Shown one piece after another: positions 17,475 through 28,464 of a stretch of 64,000 nucleotides of DNA. Under the pieces are notes generated by a model. The model saw only the letters and a program-made list of their open reading frames with translations, had not been told where the DNA came from and did not search any database. The first letter of the stretch is position 1. Each line of letters opens with the position of its first letter. The stretch comes from Actinostola sp. cb2023 (taxonomy: Eukaryota > Cnidaria > Anthozoa > Actiniaria > Actinostolidae). The translations under genes and the position numbers were made by a program. The stretch is taken from NCBI GenBank assembly GCA_033675265.1, contig JAUJYZ010000412.1:124001-188000 (forward strand), read 5' to 3'.

Positions 17475-18797
17475 TTAACTGGCCGTCTCTCTAAAAACCT
17501 CTCAGTCGTTTTCGCTTCTAAAATAAATATCTCCCAAACTCTAGCTAATGAAAGACTATATCAAGGTTATTACTAAAACGGGTTTGGTTTGCTTCAAAAT
17601 ATTTTTATTTTATTTTATTTTATTTTTTGAAATGATTCCGTCTGAGAGCTGGTCAAGAGGTCAAATTTGCATGAAATTATGCACTTCTTTACGGCGCTGT
17701 ACAAACTTCGTCTCGCATTATCCAGCGAAACTTTTTATATCATGTTGTAGATAAATGTATCTAGTTTGTCTAGAGGTAAAGCGTTATTCAATCGGTTCAG
17801 CCGTTTATGAGAAAATTAGTTGATAATTAACCCCACTAAGATCTAACTGAACGGCGGCTCAAAATTACCCAATTTTACTCGATTATTTTTCAAAAGTGGC
17901 ACATCGCTGGACTCTCTCATTGACACAATCGGATTGAACATCATTTCATTTACACAAATCTGTAAAAACCTGTGTACGTTTTGGATATTTCAAAAGTTAC
18001 GACAATTTCAGTTGGTGCATGTTAGACGATTTACGAATATTAATTAGGTGCAATATCTCAGATATCTTATCCATATGAAGTTGAAAACAGCTTACCTCCT
18101 TCCTAAATCGCTCATGTTTCCCATTTTACCCATGCTAGACTTCATTCCAGGTCAACATTTCCAAATACAGCGATTTAGGAAGGAGGTAAGCTATTTTCAA
18201 CTTCATATGGATAAGATATTGCACCTAATTAATATTCGTAAATCGTCTAACATGCACCAACTGAAATTGTCGTAACTTTTGAAATATCCAAAACGTACAC
18301 GGGTTTTTACAGATTTGTGTAAATGAAATGATGTTCAATCCGATTGTGTCAATGAGAGAGTCCAGCGATGTGCCACTTTTGCAAAATAATCGAGTAAAGA
18401 TGGGTAATTTTGAGCCGCCGTTCAGTTATATCTTAGTGGGATTAATTATCAACTAATTTTCTCATAAACGGCTGAACCGATTGAATAACGCTTTACCTCT
18501 AGACAAACTAGATACATTTATCTACAACATAATATAAAAAGTTTCGCTGGATAATGCGAGACGAAGTTTGTACAGCGCCGTAAAAAAGTGCATAATTTCA
18601 TGCAAATTTGACCTCTTGACCAGCTCTCAGACGGAATCATTTCAAAAAATAAAATAAAATAAAATAAAAATATTTTGAAGCAAACCAAACCCGTTTTAGT
18701 TTTAACCTTGATATAGTCTTTCATTAGCTAGAGTTTGGGAGATATTTATTTTAGAAGCGAAAACGACTGAGAGGTTTTTAAAGAGACGGCCAGTTAA
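17475..18797. mobile_element. 1.3-kb foldback element flanked by TTAA
   Basis: Two ~620-630-bp arms (17479-18110 and 18170-18793) are near-perfect reverse complements around a ~60-bp spacer. The outer ends read CTGGCCGTCTCT and AGAGACGGCCAG, each bordered by TTAA (17475-17478, 18794-18797). TTAA target duplication is known for piggyBac and Kolobok elements, but TTAA is itself palindromic and could be part of the inverted repeat. No transposase is present, so it would be non-autonomous. ORFs inside (17548, 18048, 18518) are mirrored by-products. Confidence 0.8.
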
Positions 18798-18888
18798 AAG
18801 TCAGGCTTCTAGTTCATCGTTCGACGATTAGAAGTGGTAGAAGGACTAGAAGCTTGTGCTGGATCGAGAGAGAACAAGTCATCATGTT

Positions 18889-19157
18889 ATAATTAAACTC
18901 ACGACCAGCGATGTAACTACATCTATTGACAGAAAGCTATATGTACAGAAGTCATGCAAACAGTCGAGACTGAAAAGCAAATGAAATGAACTCAAAAACT
19001 ATCATGACCTCGCTATGCCATGTTTGTTGCTAATTGTAATAGTACGTGTACAGTTATGTCCTTGAGTATTTATAATTAAACCGGCTCACGACCACCGATG
19101 TATAACTACATCTATTGACAGAAAGCTATATGTACAGAAGTCATGCAAACAGTCGAG
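18889..19157. repeat. Direct repeat pair (~80 bp) of unknown origin
   Basis: 18889-18968 and 19071-19157 share ATAATTAAAC, CTCACGACCA and CTATATGTACAGAAGTCATG in the same order, about 185 bp apart. The second copy leads straight into a minus-strand PLE fragment. These may be terminal repeats of that PLE, but no ribozyme core is seen. Confidence 0.55.
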
Positions 19158-19164
19158 CCAGTCG

Positions 19165-19432
19165 AGTTATTTTCAATAATCTCGCAAAGGCGCTTATTAA
19201 TAGACTCAGGAATGTTCTTTAGTATGGACGGGGGATGGTTAGATTTATTATGTACGTATAGCGGAATGTTTCCTGGTTTGGAGTATGGGCTATGCTTGCC
19301 ACTCTTGAGGTCGAGTGTGACATCTAGGAAATTAACAACTGTTAAATTTGCATCTATTGTGATTTTCAAATCGTTGTCACGGAAGATTTTGCATATACCC
19401 TTCTTGTAAAACAATATTTGTACATCTCCCAT
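19165..19432 (-). pseudogene. PLE RT fragment (minus strand)
   Basis: The minus strand encodes [40 protein letters not shown] and [20 protein letters not shown], the RT thumb segment just after the catalytic Asp motif in PLEs A, B and 3. About 80 codons remain. YRDD lies beyond the edge and is absent. Confidence 0.82.
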
Positions 19433-20155
19433 CCCAGAAAAATGAAATACAAGAACAACTAGGACCTAGAGTTGTCAACATGGATAGTCTTTGTAGATCA
19501 ATGCAATCATGCAGCAAATGCAACAACGGTGAGTTATACAGTAGAGAAACAAGCAGATATTAAAGTAACACAACAGAGTGACTCATTGGGACTTGCAAAT
19601 GACACTAATGATATTATGTTACCAGCAACACATGTAATTACTACTGCTTTCATGACGTCCACACCTTTATACACTACCTATGATACCTAGGAAATAAACC
19701 ATGTGTTTGCTTTTTGTTACATGCTAGCTATCAGTAGAGTAATGTCTTGAGATTCTCATTCAATTCTGTCCAACCAGGACAAAAAGAGACTGTACTAACA
19801 GGGTAAGGTAATTGTTTCACTACAACAAAATTTAAAAACAAACATAGTAGACTCTGAAAAATAAAAATTTATTCCAGAAATTAAATACATAACCCATATG
19901 GACACACCATACACTGACCTTAACCTGATGAAGCATATAAACAGCGAGGTCAATAAATCATATATGAACTCAGTTATTTTGTATCATACAAAGTTCTGTT
20001 TTTGAAAGTGACAAAATAGTGTACTTATAATATGATGCCATTTACAATTTATTTGTAAATTCCTATAATAGCATGATGTGATATAAATATAGTTCCTGAG
20101 TACATGTGGATCATATACAAATGTATAAATCATAATTTCACATCATAATTTTACA
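19433..20155. other. No certain gene; possible leftover of the Mutator-like gene
   Basis: A short stretch near 19480 can be read DSLCRSMQSCSKCNNGELYS, with a CxxC that would suit the start of the Mutator-like protein whose next part lies at 20156. The frame is broken soon after and I cannot confirm it. The rest is AT-rich without features. Confidence 0.3.
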
Positions 20156-20590
20156 GGTCCATTGTCACTTACAAATATAATTGATGAAAAGAGAGTTGGT
20201 CTTGCCAGTGAGTTCATAGTTCAATGCCAGTATTGTAGCAACAACAACAACAACAACAAAAACAAAAAGTAACAACATCAGAAAAGCATAAAAGTGGTAA
20301 AAGTGGGCCTCAAGCATATGATATCAACAGTATGGTAGTGCTTGGTTCGTTGGATGCTAGAATTGGCCATACACATCTGAGCACATTATTATCCACCATG
20401 AATGTACCACCAGTAAGTCATACCACATTCAAAATAAGAGAGAGAGAGAGAGGGAGAGAAGTTGGTAGAACTGTTGAAGAGCTTGCAAAAAGGAGCTGCA
20501 AAGAAAATATAGAAAAAGGAAACGATCATTATCTTCAACAGATTCAGATTTCAGATTTTTTTATTCCATTTACACCATTTTCTTACAATC
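20156..20590 (+). pseudogene. Mutator-like transposase domain gene, N-terminal exon remnant
   Basis: After a splice-acceptor-like TTTTACAG the plus strand reads GPLSLTNIIDEKRVGLASEF and VQCQYC, then (frame changed by a CAA repeat) AYDINSMVVLGSLDARIGHT and NVPPVSHTTFKIRERE. This pattern is typical of Mutator-like transposase-domain proteins common in animal genomes. A GA microsatellite (20430-20457) lies in the REREVG-like segment and disturbs the frame. Matching downstream parts lie at 27026-27660 and 28108-28340, separated by inserted elements. Family assignment is from memory of motif patterns. Confidence 0.6.
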
Positions 20591-21671
20591 ATTTTAATAC
20601 ATAGGGTAGAAATTTGCAGATAGTTAGGAGTGAATGCCTGAGAGAACCGAGAATCGCCGGTCAGCGACCCCATGGACAAATGTCTCAAATTTTGCCAGAT
20701 GATACCTTTGGGTTACCTACTTTCGAAAAGCATATTAAAAAGTTCCAGCGTCTTTTCATTTTTTTTTAAATTGAGAAAGTTCAAAAGTGTGGTCGAAGTG
20801 CTGTTTTTGATTGTCGCGCTGTCCAAATAATGGCGTGAGTACGAAGCGTCGCTGTAGCCTCAAAACTATTTCAATACCAATCAAACTTTACACAGATAAA
20901 GAAGCACTATCGACAATGAATTTGAATCCAAAAAGTGTTCTGATCTGTAAATCAAATATTTTTGCGAGCCATTTCGAGAATGAGTATAAAGTGCACAGAA
21001 AATTACGGCGAAAAATAGGGTATATTAAATCGCATAAAAAGGTTCCTGGTATGTCATTGTTCTACATTTAAACTTTATAGCCTTAAAGTTATGTTATTGA
21101 AGTTTATCTCTACCAAATTTCACGGTCAAAATCGCATTCTTTCCCAATCAGAAAATCGATCGTCCGAGTACTACTTTTGGCCGGAGCGTCATACTTTGAC
21201 TCTTGAAAAGACATCAAAAGTGGGCCGATAAAATTCGAAACTACTTCTAAAGAAGTCTCAATGCACAGCTATTGAAGTTAAAAGACAGCGAAATGCTTTG
21301 CAAATCAATTCAATTCAATTTCTGCCGGACCTCACTAGTCTTTCATCGATCTTTCAACATTTACAATCCCATAACTTGTCAACAATATAATTTAATTATG
21401 TACATGATGGTACGTACGCTCATTTACATTATTTACTCTTGCTCGTTCGCTCTCATAAACAACCGCATTCTATTCCAATAAAACACGACTAGAAGATCAT
21501 AACAAATCAAAACATTTAATATTCTAATAAATATACGTTTCTTCTACGTAAGGGTTTAATATATCCGAGCTTTACGTAGAAGAAACGTAACATGGCACCT
21601 ACGTACAACAACATGTTGAATTTAATATTCTGTTATTGACATTAAAAATATTATTACTATTATTAAATTTG

Positions 21672-21702
21672 CTACTCTGGCTACTCTGGCTACTCTGGCT
21701 AC
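21672..21702. repeat. 9-bp tandem repeat (GCTACTCTG)n
   Basis: About four head-to-tail copies in the left arm only. The right arm has a single related unit, so the expansion followed arm duplication. Confidence 0.8.
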
Positions 21703-21756
21703 AGTCCCTACAATATTTTCGATATGTAAATTAGGTTGTTCGTTTCCTTGTCAATC

Positions 21757-21842
21757 CATCCTCGGAAACCCAGGGGCTGTAGGGGAGGGGAAGGGGAGGG
21801 GAAACGCAAGGGTAGGGGGGAGTCCATTGGTTTTCGAGGATG
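21757..21842. mobile_element. 86-bp MITE with 9-bp target duplication
   Basis: Ends CATCCTCGGAAACC and GGTTTTCGAGGATG form terminal inverted repeats around a G-rich middle. The insertion is bordered by TTGTCAATC on both sides (21748-21756, 21843-21851). The mirrored site in the right arm (near 23922) is empty, with a single TTGTCAATC equivalent. This is a clean insertion after the arms formed. Confidence 0.88.
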
Positions 21843-22104
21843 TTGTCAATCTAGTGATTGTACCTTAAGCTTCATCGCCGAGAAAAACTTGTCGAAAAAG
21901 TACATTACGTTACCGTAGAGTATATAGGTCTATGTTTGACGTTATCAATGTAAATAGACGCGTTTAGTTTTCTAGCAAAAATATCAAATGTCTGCTTAAT
22001 CGGGAAAGAAACTGGACGACCATGAGCTACGCGCGTAAGGTTGAGCAAACGTTGTTGTTATATCCCCATAGTCAAACTCGTTTTCTCATTGGTAGCCCAA
22101 CCAT

Positions 22105-22215
22105 TGCTTCCGTAGCCTCCTTTGCAGACGTTTTTAATGTCGCGGTTTTTCCCCAGGGAAAAATCGCGACATTAAAAGCGTCTGCAAAGGAGGCTATTGC
22201 TTCCGAGGCTACTCA
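22105..22215. repeat. Hairpin (~45-bp arms)
   Basis: GCCTCCTTTGCAGACG...GTCGCGGTTTTTCCC and its near-exact reverse complement meet near 22158. An ORF at 22022-22219 runs through it and is not credible. Confidence 0.8.
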
Positions 22216-22496
22216 GTAAATAAAAAGATATTTGCACCTTTCTTTGATGGGTTTCCTGTGGTAGAGCGCGCGCGTGAAATACGTAAGGTTGGGGTTCGCT
22301 GTGCATAAAAATTGCGCGCGTGCTTTACCTCTGGAAAACCATCGATAAATTAAAGAAATAAATTAAATGCAAGAAGTAGTTTCATTTCTGTCTTTACTCC
22401 CTCATCTGATTGGAGTTTCAAATCCGGGTCAAGTACTAACCCCCCCCGGAATGCAGCAGCCCGTTTGGGTATAGGGGTGCCGCTGACGGTTTGAAA

Positions 22497-23554
22497 CCCT
22501 GACCCTGTTTAGGCCAAAAAATATAAAATACCTACTCTATCTAGGACAACACCCTCTATTTTAGGACCCTGTTTAGGACAAAGGACAAAATACACACTGT
22601 CATAAACATGTTTAATGTTGACTCGGATGACCTGCTAAAGATCGGCAAACTTCTCTCTCGGTTGGCAAATACCGGATAAAACCATATTTAACGACGACAA
22701 TCGTGCATTACTATACCCTGTTTAGGACAGACTCACATAAAATTATATACCCTGTTCAGGACAGAGAGGCCAAAAACCATACCCTGTCCAGCGGCACGTC
22801 CCCGTATAGCCCATATATGGGAGTACCCATGGGCGAATCTTGAAAAAATAAATAAAATAAAATACCCCCCCCCCCCCCCCCCGGGTCCCCAGCGCAACGA
22901 ACTCCAAATGTCCATGGTAATGAGAATCGCCGCAATCCGTAATACGGTCAAGAAGCGCTATATAACTACAAAAAGTCATTCACAAGAGCACTCGCGATCC
23001 TGACAACACGTTTCTATAATGTTATATATACATGTACAGACTGTATTGAGCAATAGAAAAATGTGTAATACAGTACACAGGACACGTGACCCAAGCGTGA
23101 TTATGCCTTTTTAAAAGTGGATGATTTGGAGAGCTAACAGTAGAGCAGTCTCCTATTCACCCGTTCTTACTTTCGGGATCGCAGGGACTCCGATACCAAA
23201 GTGGCGGGGATGCTCGTCGTCCCTTTTAGGGTTTTTTATCGTGTTTTGATCCCACTTAGGGTGTCAGAAATAAAAATGACCACCAATAGAGTTTTCCGGT
23301 CCCTTTTAGGGTATTCAATCAACAGCGATATTTTAAAACTTCCTTTTAATAACATCGTTCTGTATTGTGTCACTTAACACTTATCAATAAAGGAGTTTGA
23401 TGCTAGTGTCTTTTATACTATTAAAATGACTTTTTAAATTGGTTCCTTTTAGGGGTAAAAATATTCGCTGCCACGCCCACCAAGACAAGACTCCGGTCCC
23501 TTTTAGGGGTCATTTTCAAATTTCCGACGAGCATCCCTACCCACTTTTACAAGG

Positions 23555-23587
<33 letters not shown>

Positions 23588-23600
23588 ACCCCACCCCACC
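22497..23600. repeat. Degenerate short-motif repeats and poly-C tracts
   Basis: The word CCCTGTTTAGGAC and variants recur at least five times between 22497 and 22800. CCCTTTTAGGG and variants recur between 23220 and 23510 at irregular spacing. Poly-C runs lie at 22866-22883 and about 23560-23587. No coding sequence is seen; ORFs over these tracts are low complexity. Confidence 0.7.
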
Positions 23601-25051
23601 TCCACCTCTGCAACATCTTGCGAGCAACAAATTACGTCGTATTAGCACGCGCTAGTCAACTGCGAGCAATCAGTTTCAGTGGGTGGACACACGCTGCAAC
23701 AAAATTGCCAGCAATATTGCGCGCAATATTGCACCGCACTCGCGTGGCTCTCTTGCGTGGCTCTTGACCTTCCAGTTTCAATTTTTTTATTTGGCTAGAA
23801 AACTAAATCCGCAACCCGTCTATTTACATTGATAACGTCAAACATAGACCTTTACTCTACGGTAACGTAATGTACTTTTTCGACATGTTTTTTTCGGAGA
23901 TGAAGGTACAATTACTAGATTGACAAGGAAACGAACAACCTAATTAAACATATTGAAATTATAATAATACCGGAATGTAAGAGAAGAGTAGCAAATTTAA
24001 TAGTAGTAATAATATTTTTAATGTCAATAACAGAATATTAAATGTTTTGATCTGTTATGATCTTCTAGTCGTGTTTTATTGGAATAGAATGCGGTTGTTT
24101 ATGAGAGCGAACGAGCAAGAGTAAATAATGTAAATGAGCGTACGTACCATCATGTACATAATTAAATTATATTGTTGACAAGTTATGGGATTGTAAATGT
24201 TGAAAGATCGATGAAAGACTAGTGAGGTCCGGCAGAAATTGAATTGAATTGATTTGCAAAGCATTTCGCTGTCTTTTAACTTCAATAGCTGTGCATTGAG
24301 ACTTCTTTAGAAATAGTTTCGAATTTTATCGGCCCACTTTGATGTCTTTTCAAGAGTCAAAGTATGACGCTCCGGCCAAAAGTAGTACTCGGACGATCGA
24401 TTTTCTGATTGGGAAAGAATGCGATTTTGACCGTGAAATTTGGTAGAGATAAACTTCAATAACATAACTTTAAGGCTATAAAGTTTAAATGTAGAACAAT
24501 GACATACCAGGAACCTTTTTATGCGATTTAATATACCCTATTTTTCGCCGTAATTTTCTGTGCACTTTATACTCATTCTCGAAATGGCTCGCAAAAATAT
24601 TTGATTTACAGATCAGAACACTTTTTGGATTCAAATTCATTGTCGATAGTGCTTCTTTATCTGTGTAAAGTTTGATTGGTATTGAAATAGTTTTGAGGCT
24701 ACAGCGACGCTTCGTACTCACGCCATTATTTGGACAGCGCGACAATCAAAAACAGCACTTCGACCACACTTTTGAACTTTCTCAATTTAAAAAAAAATGA
24801 AAAGACGCTGGAACTTTTTAATATGCTTTTCGAAAGTAGGTTACCCAAAGGTATCATCTGGCAAAATTTGAGACATTTGTCCAAGGGTTCGCTGACCGGC
24901 GATTCTCGGTTCTCTCAGGCATTCACTCTTAGGTGTTGGGCTACCTGAAAATAGTTTGTAGACTTATCAAAGTCAGGTATCCCAGTACAACAAAATGTAG
25001 GTCACATATTGATATCAATACATTCATGGTCACGGTCAGCGGTCAGCGACG

Positions 25052-25818
25052 ATGATGGCGGGAAAATTTATCGCTCCACAAACAATCTTGATATTATGTT
25101 CTGTTCTCTTCGATTTTACAAACCATCAACTGGAGAATAACTCTAGGTATTCATGCTGCACCCAAGAAGTATTCTGTGTCGAAATTGGTTCCATTTCAAG
25201 TCATTTATGGCCTGTTTCTAATATCAAAGTACATTCCAAGTATCCAATATGGCGGACACAAATTTCAATTTATAACGAAAGAAATAATCACTACCGTCGC
25301 TACTTCCACGCAAGAATAAGATAACTGCAAACTGTGATGCTACCTTCAATATTGGAAGGAATCCTGGCCCAGTGAAATGTCCTTGCATCTACTGTTGCAA
25401 ACCATGTAAATGAGCCCTTTGCTGTGACGAGTGTGATCGATGGGTTCACGCCAAATGTGAATACATGACAATTTCTGAAAATACACGGCTCTCAACTAGC
25501 AACGATAATTTGTTCTGTGGCGCTTGTTCTCTCCCAGTACCATCTGACTCCTTTTTCTCAAATTCCTCTTGTGAAACGAATGATGACAGCTTAACAGGAT
25601 CTGACTGCTCAAACAACGATGTGCTGACTGACTACAAAAACAATATATCATCATACTACAAATATAATCTATCCATCGCACATATCAATGTCAATAGTAT
25701 ACAAAACAAAATTGATGAAGTCAAGAACCTTCTCAACGATGAAATATTTGACATTTTTGCCTTATCAGAAACAAAAATTGATTCAAGCTATAAAAAATCA
25801 CTCTTCGACGTGACGTGA
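25052..25818 (+). pseudogene. CR1-like ORF, PHD finger and endonuclease start
   Basis: The frame from ATG 25052 stops at 25320. Afterwards a stretch with NIGRNPGPVKCPC, a PHD-like zinc finger broken by TGA at 25409-25411, and the endonuclease opening (IAHINVNSIQNK...LSETKIDSS) is readable to 25818, where the frame shifts. The frame continues shortly as GGGGLLIYIKNNI, the expected next endonuclease block. Endonuclease residues beyond this are deleted. Confidence 0.7.
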
Positions 25819-25867
25819 CAGGAAAAAAGGTGGAGGAGGCTTATTAATATATATCAAGAACAATATA

Positions 25868-26767
25868 TTGGCATATCGTCGCAAAACCTTAGAACCTCCA
25901 AACATTGAAGCAATCTACCTGGACATCAACACTACTGAGTATGCATCCCATAAGAGTCCTGAAACCCTACGGGCCTATCTACAAACAGACCTCAATCAAC
26001 TAACTCCCTGGTTTGACCAAAACTACCTCTTGGTTAATGACTCCAAAACTCAGCTCATTACCCTTGGTAAATCTTACTTCCCTTATCAACTATATACGGA
26101 CCAAAATGAAATGGAAACTGTCAACGAAATCCGGCTACTGGGTGTTACTATTGATTCATCCCTCTCCTTCAAATCACATATTAATGAGATATGTAAAAAG
26201 GTCAACACCAAAGTTTCCATTCTCCGACGTGTCCGCAAGCTTATCCCCACTGACTTGATGATAAAGATCTACAAAGCCTTCATCCTATCTCAATTTGAAT
26301 ACTGCTCTCCTCTACTACTTGGAATAAACAAGACATTATCGCAAAAGCTTGAATCTACAAATGCTTATGCATTAAGAACAATAATGAACATGCCAAAAGA
26401 CACATCTTATTTAGACCTGTTAAAGTTAGCCTCGATTAATACTCTAGAACATCGCCGCGTTTTTCAGTCTTTGGTATTAGCTTATAAATGTGTTCACAAT
26501 GTGGCACCTAAGTATATTATGGAAATGTTCTCTCTGCGTCAGAGCAATTATAATCTCAGAGGTCATTTAAAGCTCAAAATACCTACAATCAAGACCTCAT
26601 ATGGACAGCACTCATTTATCAATATCATATCTAAAACCTGGAACAGTTTGCCAGATAATATTAGGTTAATTGAAAGCCTACAGTTATTTAAGAACAAACT
26701 TGCCGAAGTTAGATTTAAATCACTAGATTGCACCTGTCAATTATGCAAACAGAGTAATTTCAACTAG
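25868..26767 (+). pseudogene. CR1-like ORF, endonuclease-to-RT deletion junction and RT C-terminus
   Basis: The ORF starts in the endonuclease (LEPPNIEAIYLDI) and, within about ten residues near 25930, is already in the late RT (TEYASHKSPETLRAYLQTDL, LLVNDSKTQLITLG, LLGVTIDSSLSFKSHI). The stretch holding the rest of the endonuclease, the RT fingers and the catalytic DD is gone. The C-terminus with IYKAFILSQFEYCSPL and SFINIISKTWNSLP is complete to the stop at 26765-26767. An intact 299-codon frame in a deleted element suggests that the deletion derivative itself spread, or that the deletion is recent. Confidence 0.75.
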
Positions 26768-26917
26768 CATACTTACATATTTATATATTTTTCTCTTATA
26801 GTGTTATATATATTTATTAACAATTACATTAAGTATCTTATATACATTTATTATTATTAAGTAGCACGTTCATGTTTAAAAGAGTTTTGTGCTCAATTAT
26901 GACACGTGAATAAATAA

Positions 26918-26928
<11 letters not shown>

Positions 26929-26967
<39 letters not shown>

Positions 26968-27016
26968 GGCTGCTGCTGCTGCGGCTGCGGCTGCTGCTGC
27001 TGCTGCTGCTGCTGCT
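26929..27016. repeat. (CTG)n microsatellite, about 29 units
   Basis: Nearly pure CTG with three CGG interruptions, directly after the CR1-like 3' end (preceded by ACTACTACTG). Long CTG arrays are typically length-unstable. Confidence 0.95.
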
Positions 27017-27025
27017 ACTTATATA

Positions 27026-27660
27026 TCATATGACATTGGTTGGCAAAAGAGGTGAAAAGGCCACAATTCTAGCACAGGTCATGGTGCTGCCATGATAAGG
27101 TATTGGTATACAGTATTGTATGTACGACTTGTCGGGTATGTGAAGCTGCAAAGAAAAATGGGAAAGAGCCCAGATCACATGACTGCCGAGCCAATCATGA
27201 AGGCTCTTCAAAAATGTTGCACCTGTCGCACAATGTTCCCTATGGCATCAACAAATGGTCTGACCAATATCACACTAAAAGGTCCTTAAGCACCAGGCTT
27301 TACCATTTTTTTTAAGTCAAAGAAAAAAATTCCCTGGTTCAACACCACTGTCATCTAAAGTCATCAACTACCTCACAAAGTGTTTTAGCTACTGCATTTC
27401 TCAAAATAAAATGCAGAAGGACTTCAGAAAGGATTAAGATCTATAGTTTCTCACGCTTTTGGTGATCACCATCTATGCAATCCTAGTTGCTGTCGAGCAT
27501 TAACAAATGTAACATCTTATAGACATGGGGACCTACCATATGGCAAAGATATGTATGGAGAGTCACTAAAGATGGCACTCTCTTTGAGGAATACGCCACA
27601 GAAGTAGCAGTTAAAAAGATTGCAACAGCAGAAAATTCCCAAAGGAATGAATGACTGAAC
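27026..27660 (+). pseudogene. Mutator-like transposase domain gene, middle part
   Basis: In changing frames the plus strand reads NSSTGHGAA, TTCRVCEAAKKNGKEPRSHD, CRANHEGSSK, VPYGINKWSDQYHTKRSLST, then FPGSTPLSSKVINYLTKCFS, a DHHLCNPSWCRA zinc-type block, and LFEEYATEVAVKKIATAE. These are successive blocks of the Mutator-like transposase-domain protein whose beginning is at 20156-20590. At least four frameshifts and a deletion in the middle. Non-functional. Confidence 0.65.
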
Positions 27661-28107
27661 AATATAATTGGATCAAAAAATTTGAAAATAAGGTAATAAC
27701 TAGCAAAAATTCAAATATATATTATATAAAAATATGCAGTCAAGGACTGCATGTGGCTACTCTAAATAAACAAAGAAAAGGTAGTATATAACTACATGTA
27801 GTTACTGTGGTTTTGAAATGTAGAAGAAATGTGTAGTTGGATTGATTCCTCTGTTGAACTAGTATGTTTGAACTATCTGCCGGAACTTGTTCTTTAATTG
27901 GTTCTACATATAAATGCTGGGTACATCGTCGCGACATCGTGGCTGATTTTCGATCACCCGACTAGTTCCGAACACTATCCGAATTACTTATTGACGGACG
28001 GACTTACACACTCGATGGCATAGTGGCTACGTCTCCATAGAGACAGTAGCCACAAAAACTAAGATAAACTAATATTATGTAAAAATAAATCAATTATCAT
28101 TATTTAT
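27661..28107. other. No gene; probable intron or insertion
   Basis: AT-rich DNA between two coding blocks of the Mutator-like gene. It ends in a T-rich tract with TTTAG at 28116-28120 that could be the splice acceptor of the next exon. Nothing else is seen. Confidence 0.35.
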
Positions 28108-28340
28108 TTATTTATTTTAGGTACTATGGTGGTAGTGAGAGTAGCGACTTCCGGGTAGCTTGTGGTGTTGCACAAAAGAACATTGGACACACCTATGTAA
28201 GTAAGACAATAGAATCCAAGGGGGGTATCTTCCCAGCATGCTTTGCGCAATATTTTCAAAAACATGGGAAAGAAAAATGCTCGTGACAACTTCAAATCAG
28301 CGAAAAAATGAACATGCAACATACGAACATGCGAACATGC
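28108..28340 (+). pseudogene. Mutator-like transposase domain gene, late exon
   Basis: After TATTTTAG the plus strand reads RYYGGSESSDFRVACGVAQK, NIGHTYVSKTIESKGG and YFQKHGKEKCS, the block that follows LNNIIGSK in this protein family. A stop follows at about 28287 and the frame decays. Confidence 0.65.
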
Positions 28341-28464
28341 TTTCGTTCGTGTCGAGGTGCGAACTCGTATTTTACGTGTGAAAACTGATCTTTCATTCTG
28401 CATGTCCACAGAGTTCAAGAATATGTCGATTCAGGCCGTGATAAGAACATAGTAGATCCTGACA

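Larger units (their letters stand above)
20628..24928. mobile_element. 4.3-kb element with ~1.2-1.35-kb terminal inverted repeats
   Basis: Left arm 20628-21978 and right arm 23793-24928 are near-identical reverse complements. Their outer ends read GAGTGAATGCC and GGCATTCACTC, each bordered by TTAG (20624-20627 and 24929-24932), a likely 4-bp target duplication. The arms contain mirrored identical ORFs (20811-21071 with 24485-24745; 21272-21481 with 24076-24285) that exist twice only because the arm is duplicated. The ~1.8-kb middle holds hairpins, poly-C tracts and short repeats, and no transposase. It is either a large non-autonomous foldback transposon or an inverted duplication; the TTAG pair favours the first. 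Confidence 0.75.
24933..26790 (+). mobile_element. CR1-like LINE, internally deleted
   Basis: A non-LTR element with three recognisable parts: a PHD-type zinc finger near 25370-25530 (CPCIYCCKPC, CCDECDRWVHAKCEYM, FCGAC), the start of an APE endonuclease (LSIAHINVNSIQNKIDEVKN, FALSETKID), and the end of the RT/thumb region. The 5' edge is unclear. The 3' end at about 26790-26928 leads into a CTG microsatellite, as CR1-type elements often end in short tandem repeats. Confidence 0.72.

Noticed and set aside
17548..18724. Small ORFs within the 17.5-18.8-kb foldback
   Set aside because: Mirrored pair (17548 and 18518) created by the inverted arms; no coding signature.
22733..22979. Gly-rich minus-strand ORFs
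   Set aside because: Cross a poly-C tract and short repeats; low complexity.
20811..24745. Pairs of identical ORFs (20811/24485 and 21272/24076) suggesting a duplicated gene
   Set aside because: They are identical only because the whole inverted arm is duplicated. No motif, short, and not continued outside the arms.
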